The translations under genes and the position numbers were made by a program. A model generated the notes under the pieces. The model worked only from the letters and a program-made list of their open reading frames with translations, was not told where the DNA came from and did no database searches. DNA of 64,000 nucleotides, taken from NCBI GenBank assembly GCA_031761405.1, contig JASEVX010000096.1, positions 641,778-705,777 of the forward strand, written 5' to 3'. The stretch comes from Serripes groenlandicus. Taxonomy: Eukaryota > Mollusca > Bivalvia > Cardiida > Cardiidae. Shown here piece by piece: positions 47,808 through 57,394 of the stretch. The stretch's first letter is position 1. Each line of letters opens with the position of its first letter.

Positions 47808-48891
47808 AACAAGAGGCCCAAGAGGGCCAGTATCGCTCCACGGCCATAAGGCAAAAATAAAATCTCCAAACAGCCCTGCCCCGTGGTGGCTATTTTTTTT
47901 ACCAACCACCATGGCTTAAAGGAATCTTGTAGAGTGTCACCAAAGGAATGTTTCTGCAAAATTATTTGAAAATATGCCTGACACTTTCGGAGGAGAAGAT
48001 TTTTTAAGTTTTCACTATGGTCATATAAGTCAAAATAGCCCCGCCCTCTGGCGGCCATGTTTTTCGACCAATCAACATGGCTTGAAGGAATCTGATAGAG
48101 GGTCACCCAATGAACATTTCTACAAAATTATTTGAAAATCGGCTGAACACTTTCGGAGAAGAAGATGTTTTAAGTTTTCACTATAGCTATATAACGCAAA
48201 AAAGCCCCGCCCCCTGGCGGCCATGTTTTTCGCCCAATCAACATTTCTTGAAGGAATCTAATTAAGGTTTACACAAGGAACATTTCTACAAAATTATTTG
48301 AAAATCGGCATGACACTTTTGGAGGAGAAGATTTTTTAAGTTTGCTCTTTAGCCATATAGGCAAAATAGCCCCGCCCTGTGACGGCCATGTTTTTTTACC
48401 AATCAACATGGCTTGAAGGAATCTGATAGAGGGTCACCCACGGAACATTTCTACATAATTATTTGAAAATCTGCTGAACACTTTTTGAGAAGAAGATTAT
48501 TTAAGTTTTCACTATAGCTATATAAGGCAAAAAAGCCCCGCCCCCTGGCGGCCATGTTTTTCGCCCAATCAAAATTTCTTGAAGGAATCTAATAAAGGGT
48601 CACCCAAGGAACATTTCTACAAAATTATTTGAAAATCGGCATGACACTTTCGGAGAAGAAGATTTTTTAAATTTTGAATGGATCAAACAAAATTGAAGGA
48701 ATTTAGTAGAGGACATTGAGAGGATGCTTCCCATGAAGTTTCAACCAAATTGGCCAAGTGGTTAGGGAGAAGAAGTCGTTTAAAGGAAAAAGTTAACGCA
48801 CGCACACACGCACGCACGCACGGACGCACGACGGACAATTCGCCATGACATAAGCTCGACTGGCTTTCAGCCAGTGGAGCTAAAAACTAAA
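47808..48891 (+). mobile_element. Interspersed element with internal 165-bp repeats and 3' hairpin
   Basis: It starts AACAAGAGGCCCAAGAGGGC. Inside are five copies of a unit spaced 165, 166, 165 and 166 bp (GCCCCGCCCYCTGGCGGCCA at about 47873, 48038, 48204, 48369, 48535), with an alternating pair of variants (CATGGCTTGAAGGAATCTGA and ATTTCTTGAAGGAATCTAA). Then come a non-repeated part, a (CGCACGCA)n run, and the hairpin ACTGGCT-ttc-AGCCAGT (48859-48875) followed by CTAA. Central repeats of about 160 bp recall bivalve pearl-type elements; a 3' hairpin before CTRR recalls Helitron/Helentron ends. There is no coding sequence. Confidence 0.75.
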
Positions 48892-49156
48892 AAAAAAAAA
48901 ATTATGCTTTCCAAATGTCCGTACTACTTCCTTTTTGTCATGCCATAACTGGCGACTTCACTGTTGTTGTACACCATTCACGCACCTACACAACGTGTAA
49001 ATGAGTAAAACATACTATTGAATTATATGTCGGACAAAATTCAAAATGATTAGACAATACTACCATTAATGGGACAATGAATGAAAATTACAGTTATTGT
49101 TCTTGCTGCACCGCTCTACTCCTTATATTCATAACTACATCGTGCAAATTGATGCT
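48892..49156. other. Unique sequence, nothing recognised
   Basis: Short spacer between the 165-bp-repeat element and a SINE. Confidence 0.4.
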
Positions 49157-49461
49157 AAGCCCCGGTAGCTCAGTCGGTAGCGACGCAGGCTGTCAATGCA
49201 GGTGATGTGAGTTCGAATCTAATCTCGACATTCTTTTCGACGTTTGACAAAAGTCACTCTGACAAGCATCATTCCTCTTTCACCAATGGGCTAACAGTAT
49301 ATGTGGAAAAGCAGCCAGTTCCTTGGAAAGTATGATGTGTGGAATAATGGTGTTAGAAAGCCAGGAACCACTTGAATAGGTGAACTGGCCGCCCTCGCCG
49401 TGCTATGACTTAATCTAATTTAAAAAAAGTGTCAAACCCCAATCAATCAATCAATCAATCA
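49157..49461 (+). mobile_element. Full-length family I tRNA-headed SINE with (AATC)n tail
   Basis: Head AGCCCCGGTAGCTCAGTCGG (box A) and GTGAGTTCGAATCTAATC (box B). Body: ACGTTTGACAAAAGTCACTC, CACCAATGGGCTAACAG, CCAGTTCCTTGGAAAGTATG. It ends in an (AATC)n tail of about five units. The best copy in the window for defining the family. Confidence 0.9.
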
Positions 49462-51588
49462 AGCAAAAAATATGTTAGTTTTGAAGCGTAGCTATTGACA
49501 CCCGAAACACAGTTTGAACAACAAGAATATACTCAATATTTCACAAAATAAAGTAAATAAATGAAACCAAGCATTGAATCAAGTCAACAGTTAATACGTT
49601 TATTTGTTTTTTACGATCCTTTCTTTCGTAAATAGGTAGCACCCATAGATATATGTTTTCCTAACAACAATGTTTAAAGAAACAGATAGTTGGACAGGCG
49701 AATAGACACCTCTATATAATCGAACTGCTAAAAAACATACCGCCCATACAGTCTCATGTGGAATGCTTACCAATGGACGAGACGTTAACCTTTGTAAATC
49801 AATGGGATGTTAGTTCGAAACCCTTTCAGACGTTAGACCAAAATATTGAAACTCTCTATAAATTATACTTATTAAAAAGAGTTAAACCATATGACAAACA
49901 TATTATTTTTAGTAGTTTTACAATTTGTTACGTTGTTTCCAAGAGACATATTGTGCCAATTCTAGGTATTACTCCTATGCTTGCTACAACCGACAACCAT
50001 TAACATATTCCTATTTAATAGAATTGATGCAGTGTCCTTTCGTTAATGATTCAATTGGACAGTAATGGAAAAAAATATAAATCGAACTTACAATTGCTTA
50101 TCCTACTGGTATTATATTTGAATGTGTGGTCTCAATAGTGCAGCAGTGTAATCTAATCAGTTGTGTAAACTGTCAGCATACTTATACGAAGAAATGAAAA
50201 TCGACGTTTAATCAGTTATCGGTTATCGAAAAACCACGAACCTTTATCAAACAAAGTCTTATAAGTAGGTTATGTGTTATAAAGGGTAGCATTGTTATTC
50301 ACTATCAGAAAACACCAAATGAAGTACGTCATAGCGTTTTAATATATGCAGCAAAGAGAAACCTTTTCGAGGAATGATCAAGAATTAACCGGACTGTGTC
50401 TATACATTCCCTATATAATGAGCAATATTAAAAGTACGCAACATAGGAACACATTTTAGTACATGTAACCTGAAACTTCCACGACCTTTGCAATAACAAA
50501 GAAAATACATTAATAATCAACTTGTCTATATCGAGAACCGTCGCCAAACACAAAATGACGTTGCCCGATGTCGTATTTCTAAGTTACAATATGCGCACCA
50601 GTCATTTAACTACATGTACATAGTCCCTTCTACAAAACACATTTCTGGCGATCCACTGGTCAAATATATCCTAATACAAATCTGTGTCATATCTGAAACA
50701 TACGGTAAGCAGTATACGACACTTCGTGAACGTTGTAAAACTTTCGTCTCTTCAAAGTAGACTTTACCACTATAAAAAATGAAAGTCTTTGTTGTCGACT
50801 CATTTGAGCCCCCAGCAGGCGTACACAGGCGTTAATGTGTTCCTCCATTTGTGGGATTGTAATTTAGTTTATGTATCAAAATGATAATGAATGTCTCGTC
50901 TTTGGTCACGACATTGTCCAAGAATGCATCACCTTATCGAAGAAAGCGGTTTAGTTTCGAATGATTCACACGCCTCTATTGAGTGCCATAACTGAGTAAG
51001 CGAGGTACCTATATCTAAGCGAAGTATCTATATTATCTAAGCGAGGTATCTTTATCGCACTGACTTTTTTCAATTTATATGATACATCGCACAATGTTCA
51101 ATGTGATAACTGTGACTAACGTCTAAGTGACCACATACGTTTAACAGTAAACTTCAACATCTCATCTAAATTTACTAGTGAACTTGTTCCATCTCAGAAA
51201 ACTCTGATACTACATGTATTAACACATTACGTTCAGACATTTCTTCACTGATGATGCCTGTTGAATCCGTGTATATGTTTGCTATAGTGACAACAACATT
51301 TACTATCTGCGCGCGTTTTTTTATGCTAGCCTTATACAATTTGTCCAAGCCAAGTTAAGAAAAACACGGCTAGGGGACGGGGCTGATTTAATTTACATGG
51401 CAAAAGTAGTTATGTTTATGCCTAATAGTGGCCCTATCCGATATCCTTGTTAAACAAAATTCCGCCGTTCTATCCATTTCTTCGCCGACCTAGATATTTA
51501 TTCCAGTTATAAATTTGAAAGTTGTTAGCTATTTATCAATGATGTACATGCGGTTATTATCCAGTTGATACCTAATTCTTTTATAAGT
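49462..51588. other. 2.1 kb of unique sequence, no gene recognised
   Basis: A tRNA-like stretch (GGACGAGACGTTAACC, GTTAGTTCGAAACCC) lies at 49770-49820. Three copies of TAAGCGARGTAYCT lie at about 50997-51050. Otherwise nothing. Confidence 0.4.
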
Positions 51589-51589
51589 G

Positions 51590-52045
51590 TCTCACTTAAA
51601 TAAGCGCGTATTCATTGTGTCCCTTGAGTAAATGCGTATTCATTATGTCCCTCGAGTAAATGCGTATTTAGAGTGTCCCTCGAGTAAATGCGTATTTAGA
51701 GTGTCCCTTGAGTAAATGCGTATTTAGAGTGTCCCTCGAGTAAATGCGTATTTAGAGTGTCCCTTGAGTAAGTGCGTATTTAGAGTGTCCATTGAGTATG
51801 CGTATTCATTGTGTCCCTTGAGTAAATGCGTATTCATTGTGTCCTTTGAGTTAATGCGTATTCATTGTGTCCCTTGCGTAAATGCGTATTCATTGTGTCC
51901 CTTAAGTAAATGCGTATTTAGAGTGTCCCTTAAGTAAATGCGTATTCATTGTGTCCCTTGAGTTAATGCGTATTTAGAGTGTCCCTTGAGTAAATGCGTA
52001 TTTAGAGTGTCCCTTGAATAAATGCGTATTCATTGTTTCCATTGA
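51590..52045. repeat. 28-bp tandem repeat with two unit types
   Basis: About 16 copies of GTCCCTTGAGTAAATGCGTA followed by either TTCATTGT or TTTAGAGT. The two endings occur in blocks. Confidence 0.9.
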
Positions 52046-52135
52046 CTATATTTCTATGCTTATTACCGTTGACGTCGTGATAATGTGAGTATGATATACT
52101 TTGAACAGTTTAACTGGTTATTTTTGTATATTTGA

Positions 52136-52437
52136 GTTGATTGATTAGGGTTCAACGCCGTTTTCACCAATTGTTCAGTCATATAACGTCCATCAGTTCG
52201 TTAACTCCTGCGTTTCCTGGTCTTCCAACACCAGTACACCACACAACATACTTTTCAAGCAACTCCCTGCTCTTCTAAATAGACTGTTAAACAGCCCATT
52301 GGTGGAAGACGAATGACGCATGTAACAGTGACTTTTGTCAAACGTCGGAGAGATTGTTGGCCGAGCTGAGATTCGAACTCACAACCCCTGGATTGACAGC
52401 CCGCGTCGCTACCGACTGATCATCAGAGGCTCGGCTA
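52136..52437 (-). mobile_element. Full-length family I tRNA-headed SINE
   Basis: In reverse complement: head with GATCAGTCGGTAGCGACGC (box A) and GTGAGTTCGAATCTCAGCTC (box B); body ACGTTTGACAAAAGTCACTG, CACCAATGGGCTGTTTAACA, CTGGTGTTGGAAGACCAGGA; end GGCGTTGAACCCTAATCAAT CAA. Confidence 0.9.
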
Positions 52438-52591
52438 GTTTTTGTGTCGCAATGCAATGTACTTTTTAAGTATCATTATATTTCTATACAGGACGTCGAT
52501 AGTTCAGACGCGTAAAAATGCGTCTATTTGTGGGATAGCGTTAACGACTACAACAGCAGCATGCAAGTCGATCTAATTTATATTTACTTAC

Positions 52592-52737
52592 AGTGTTTTG
52601 AGTTGAAATCAGGTTCTTCAGAATCTGACATACGCCACTTATCTTGAAATGTGTCAAAGACAAGTAAAAGGAAAGTAAGCTCCTCTCTGTGAAGACCAAC
52701 CGTCAGGTATTTGCAACCAGTGCAATATAGATCAAGA
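52592..52737 (-). CDS. Candidate orphan internal exon, family unknown
   Basis: On the minus strand an open frame ends at a consensus donor (CACT|GTAAGTA, exon end 52592) and starts after a reasonable acceptor (CTGACCCTTATCAG, exon start near 52737); the frame stays open to about 52835. It encodes about 48 residues, including LIGLDLYCTGCKYLTVGLHR, LTFLLLVFDTFQDKW and DSEEPDF. Residue make-up is protein-like (mixed hydrophobic, charged, Trp, two Cys), unlike the low-complexity frames nearby. The donor is phase 1. I do not recognise the family and see no partner exon within the window. It could be an exon of a gene with very large introns, or a remnant. Confidence 0.35.
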
Positions 52738-52929
52738 CCTATCAGGTCATGCAGTCTGATAAGGGTCAGTACTTTTCGGAAATACATTAAACTTAATGAA
52801 ACTTCGGTAAAGCAGTATTTATATTAATTATTTAGCATTGATGGACAAACAGGTGTTTTTTTCTCGTACCTGTAGTAAATCGGCTTTAGATTGGTATACC
52901 CGGCGTACCGTTAATATGTACGGTTTTGT

Positions 52930-52972
52930 ATAGTATTATATATATATATATATACATATATACTAGGGATAG
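52930..52972. repeat. (TA)n microsatellite
   Basis: TA/TATA-rich run with one ACA interruption. Confidence 0.9.
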
Positions 52973-53400
52973 CAAAGGTTACCGATATTGCTAAGCGGTA
53001 ACTCGTATCATGTTGTAACCGGTTACTCCTCGGTTAACTGTATAGATTCATAGACAAAACAAATTCAGACTAGAACGTTGTTATCGGAACGTTTACATTC
53101 GTGTCAACCAGATTATTTTATTTTATTTCCTTAATTCGTAGTTGGGGTTTTAGCTCCTGGTCATAGTAGAACATTTTTTTTTTTTGGAATTGACAGCCTG
53201 CCAATTTCTTTTAATTTATCGAAGGGATCTTTATACGATTTATATTATGTTGAGTGAAAGAGGTGCATAGCTGCATATATTAAGATACCAACTTGTGTTA
53301 AAAACTTAAAACTACTCTTTAAATCTTCTAATCCTGTTGGTAAATACTTAACAAATACAACAATTCGAATTCATCAAATTCCTTCCAATAACAATATAAT
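52973..53400. other. Unique sequence, nothing recognised
   Basis: Includes a T10-12 run near 53170. No gene. Confidence 0.35.
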
Positions 53401-53401
53401 T

Positions 53402-53955
53402 TAAATTCAATTCAATATATTTTATTGGCATATAACAAATACATGTTGTCGCAAAATTGACAATACCTTTAGTGGTTTATAGTACAATACATATTGATTA
53501 CAAAATTACATAAGAGAAAAGCATGATAAAATTAAGTTTCACCATCTTTTTAAGATTCGCTAAGTAAACATATTTTGACAATTCGAATAAAAAAGATCTT
53601 TGCTCTGATTTCATTAACATTTGAAATATATTCATATTTGTTCAGTTGTAATAATACCTAAGAAGACCCTATATTCATACATCCCTGTACATACACGTAG
53701 GGCATACTAACAATAAATTATATTTTTATCATATTTAAATAGCACATGTTGCATTTTCTATTTCCTCTTTCAATATTTCTAAATCTTCCTTCCTCAATTA
53801 AAAGTTTTCGAGAAGAACATCTAAATTTTGTCAGAGATATTCTGTGTTTGATATTACTGACACAATCTAAATATGTTTCTCTTGCAAATATTATTCTTGA
53901 TTAATCTGTAGAATTCTAAATTACTTGACTCATTTACTCTGACATCCATAATATA
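53402..53955 (-). pseudogene. 3' end of a non-LTR retrotransposon (LINE), decayed
   Basis: The minus strand reads NLEFYRLIKNNICKRETYLD, then SNIKHRISLTKFRCSSRKLL, then IEEGRFRNIE and a CNMC pair, which is the recognisable tail behind the reverse transcriptase in many invertebrate LINEs (short helix-rich stretch, then a Cys/His zinc-knuckle-like motif). A TAA interrupts the frame shortly after CNMC. A later frame still reads MLMKSEQRSFLFELSKYVYL. It ends with TGCCAATAAAATATATTGAA and a GAATTGAATT tail, typical of such 3' ends. The catalytic RT domain is missing (5' truncated). Confidence 0.7.
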
Positions 53956-53974
53956 TACACAGACGTCGCGGCCT

Positions 53975-54190
53975 TCTTCCACCGGTAAATAGATATCCGC
54001 CTTGACCAAATGGTAAGCTTCAGATGTGTAAGACAGAGCTTCCCGGGTTTGATCTTATCCTCGGCTGTCATAGTTGAGGGGTTGTGAACCCTATTCCTTA
54101 GCATAGCACAGGTAAGTCACCAACCGGCTCTGCACGAAAATTGGGATTTAATTTAGAAGTAAATTTCCTTAAATTTCCTTAAATTCCGAA
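53975..54190 (+). mobile_element. tRNA-like SINE of a third type
   Basis: ACCAAATGGTAAGCTTCAGA (box-A-like), CCCGGGTTTGATCTTATCC (box-B-like), then a 3' part ending in repeated AATTTCCTTA. It is unlike families I and II. Confidence 0.45.
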
Positions 54191-54383
54191 ATTTACTTGA
54201 TGAGTATTGAGAATTGTAAATGCGCATGATATATTTGATATTCTAATGAAACTGCTTAATATCAAATGTATCCATACAAACTAATCGGTAAAGCTCGGTT
54301 GTTGTAGAGCACCACTCATATACACATGTTAATATCAGAGACGTCTTCAATCGACAAAATTATATTTCAAATATCACACAGAC

Positions 54384-54640
54384 CGTATCAGTGGTGTAGT
54401 GGTAGGGCGTCCGTCTTCGGTGCGGGAGGTTGCCGGTTGTGTCCCGTGTCAGGCCTTAAAAATACTTTTAAAATGTCTTTCCTACCTTGACGCTCAGGGT
54501 TGTAGAGTGAGCATTACGACTGACTCATTGGAGTCAGCAAACTCGGCCAGTAGTTCTGGTAACTTATCCCTGACACGCAGTGATATAACCGAACAAAAGA
54601 ATAAAAGCGTCTTAAAACACGAAACAAATAAACATATCAA
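54384..54640 (+). mobile_element. Family II tRNA-headed SINE, well preserved head
   Basis: GGTGTAGTGGTAGGGCGTCC (box A), GGTTGTGTCCCGTG (degraded box B), GCTCAGGGTTGTAGAGTGAG, CATTACGACTGACTCATTGG, GGTAACTTATCCCTGACACG. A 114-codon frame over it is a by-product of the SINE. Confidence 0.75.
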
Positions 54641-55790
54641 AGTATCACCCAACTGCCTGTGGACGGTGCAACACTTGGGTATCCGGAAGACACTTTACTT
54701 GCTGGTCGATGAAACACCAGCTACCACTGAGCTGATTGCATGATCACTACTAGGAATATCGCAGACAATGTACGACTGTGAATAGCTAGCATCGCAGTGT
54801 TAGTCGCTCCACGTTCCGTCATGATATTTACTCAACACGATAGAGCATTATTTCACACCGTTCCAGTTGTCTGGCTCCCCTGAAGCATAGTTTTAATATG
54901 AGCGGCGACTGTCGATTCGGGAACGTACTTCATCTACGTATAGCGAAGACTCATATGAGTCTGTGCATGCGTATCTTCCTTCATGAAAACATACATACAG
55001 AGATAAATACAGTAGTTGCAATTTTATTAATAACCGTTTATTATAACATATCTTATATACTTAATTATATAAAGAATCAATAACAAGTATATATTACGGA
55101 GACAAACACAATCGGTGATATCTATGTTATCCCTTGCAATATATGTGTATATGTCTACCAATTAAAAGTTCAAGTAAAATAAATATAGATAGAATAAAAC
55201 TTTATGGACTATGGCTAGTTGTGTAGTGTCCTTTCTACCGGGTCTCTAAGGTGCATGGACAGTATGTGTATAGGGTAACACTATGTTCAAAAAGATTAAA
55301 GTGACATTACAAACAAACAAAACAGACTTAATAATTCTTGCTATATGTTGACTATACATGTGAACTTTCATAATGCTCAATCTTGATCATAAATATCTTC
55401 TTTTGTTTTAATTACTTCGTATTTTGTGTTTATATACTCCCGTTTTTGCTATATACTTCTGCTAAACTGGAAGGAGAATAGACTTTCCCCTCTCCTCCCA
55501 AAGCTTGTGTCACACTTAACTTATAACTAGAGGCAATAAACCTATATATATGTTAATATTTAAGCACTTATGTTTGTTTTTTATCTAATGGATCTAGTTA
55601 GAGGATTTAAAATAGTTTATTGGTAAAAAAAAAACACTTGAGAAACTTCAGCTTGTATGACACATTATAGTTGCAGTGAATGTTAAGCAAACCGTTAACC
55701 AAGTGGTTTCAGGACTAAACTTGTCATTTCACGACTAAACTTCACATGCTGAATATCACATAGATCGTAGCATATAAAACGTTTAATCCC
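54641..55790. other. Unique sequence, nothing recognised
   Basis: No gene or repeat family seen. Confidence 0.4.
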
Positions 55791-55794
55791 TACG

Positions 55795-55915
55795 TCAATA
55801 TTGACCCTTTCTGCTCTTGGTAACCTTTTTATATAGGCTATGGTAGCCAGGTGAGCAATATAGGCACATCTTGGCCTTCTTGTTTAAAATAAAGGGACAT
55901 TTGGCCTTCTTGTTC
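55795..55915 (-). mobile_element. Fragment of the AACAAGAGGCCC-type element
   Basis: The reverse complement reads AACAAGAAGGCCAAGATGTG, TATTGCTCACCTGGCTACC, the 5' end seen at 47808, and is preceded by a second partial AACAAGAAGGCCAAATGTCC 5' end. The 165-bp repeats are absent. Confidence 0.55.
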
Positions 55916-56875
55916 GAAATATTTACATCCTGTCTGCTTGCACAGGTTATTTCAATGTACTGAACTGCATCTGCTTCCTTTAAGGCATGCTTCAAAATCA
56001 TGCGCGGCGTCTTTGATGCTTTGCATCAAAATTATTATTGTCATTTACTTTAATACAGTCTAGAACTGCAATTGTACCCTTTACTTGACTGCAGTCCTGC
56101 AGTGTGATATTATCAATGATTTGAATGCAGTCGTGATTTGTGCGTTTGTATGCAGTAGTGTGAGGCAATATGATATACTCGTGTTTATAGTGTCCATAGT
56201 TAGTGTATGAAATGATCTTACACATCAACCTGATGCATATTTGTACCTTTTCATTGAAATACCAATAAAATGCGTTTATTAGTAAGGAATTTTTACCATA
56301 ACGAAGTGAAACTAAACAAAATACTTATTGTTTACTTATTGTTTATTTGTTTAGATGTACAGTCAAACCTGTGCTAAAGACCACATTTGAATAATAATTC
56401 CCTGTCTATTTCAACCACACTTTTTGTCTCTAAATTATTAATTGTCTGCACAAATGACCCTGTATTTCAAGACCGAGATTACCTGGAGGCCTAAATCACT
56501 GAATAAACATATATTAGTGTAATGATACATACCATAGACATTGAACGCAGACAATAGATGGGTTGTTAATACTAATAGGACCCTTGAAAAACAACGACGG
56601 TCCGGAAGAGACCTCGAACGTCTCCATTCCGGGGTCGACGTATTACATATTACGTATTGATACATTGTACAAAGCACGGCATAGGCAAACACATCTAAAT
56701 AATTGATTATGCAAATGTTTGTTATGAATGGTTTATAGATGTAATTATATAATGGTTTCATTATCAAACAAAACAACATATTGAGAATAAAACAAAATGT
56801 CGCATTGAATGAGTCGATTGCCTTCCATTGTTTACCTTCATGTTTTATATTCCGAACAAAAGTGACTTTAATCTA
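55916..56875. other. Mostly unique; one possible transposon end
   Basis: TACAGTCAAACCTGTGCTAA at 56355 resembles a DNA-transposon terminal repeat, but I find no matching inverted partner. A short stem CCGGAAGAGAC/GTCTCCATTCCGG lies near 56610. Confidence 0.3.
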
Positions 56876-56879
56876 ACTC

Positions 56880-57345
56880 TTTGACCGTGGACCCGGAAGT
56901 AACCATGTCCTCGGAATTGACTGTAAACTCGGAATGAGTGTATATTTGGAAGTGACTGTAGACTTGGAAGTGACTGTAGACTTGGAAGTGACTGTGGACT
57001 GGGAGGTGACTGTGGACTCGGAATTGACTGTGGACTCGGAATTGACTGTGGACTCGGAATTATCCGTGGACTCGGAATTACTCGTGGATTCGGAATTTGA
57101 TCGCGAACTCGGAAGTGACCATGGGTCCGGAAATGACGCTGGACTAGGAAGTGACCGTGACTCGGAATTGTCAGTAGACACGTAAGTGACAATGGAATCG
57201 GTATCGTTCGTGGACTCGGAATTGGCCGTGAACTAAGAAATGACCGTATACTTGGAATTGACTGCGGACTTGGAAGTAACCATTGGACCCGTAATTTCCC
57301 GTATAATCGGAAGTAGCAGTTTACTCGAAAATGACCATGGAGTAA
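56880..57345. repeat. 18-bp tandem repeat (GGAATTGACTGTGGACTC)
   Basis: About 25 degenerate units. As 18 is six codons, several frames stay open: plus reads VTVDSE, minus SPQSIP. No unit has a start and splice context that would support a gene. Confidence 0.88.
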
Positions 57346-57394
57346 TAAGTGACCGTAGTTTCTGATAATAATATTCGGTTTAATGGTTTCGAAA

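Noticed and set aside
47786..48106. 106-residue minus-strand frame
   Set aside because: It lies on the antisense of the 165-bp repeats of an interspersed element, and the next repeats are not open.
49157..49230. tRNA gene with box A and box B
   Set aside because: The acceptor stem does not close, and the sequence continues into a SINE body with an (AATC)n tail. The same applies to the heads at 11305, 14909, 15106, 45054, 52437 and 54384.
54399..54743. 114-residue plus-strand frame
   Set aside because: It coincides with a family II SINE, including its box A and box B region.
56355..56460. Complete DNA transposon starting TACAGTCAAACCTG
   Set aside because: No inverted partner was found nearby, so only a possible end is noted.
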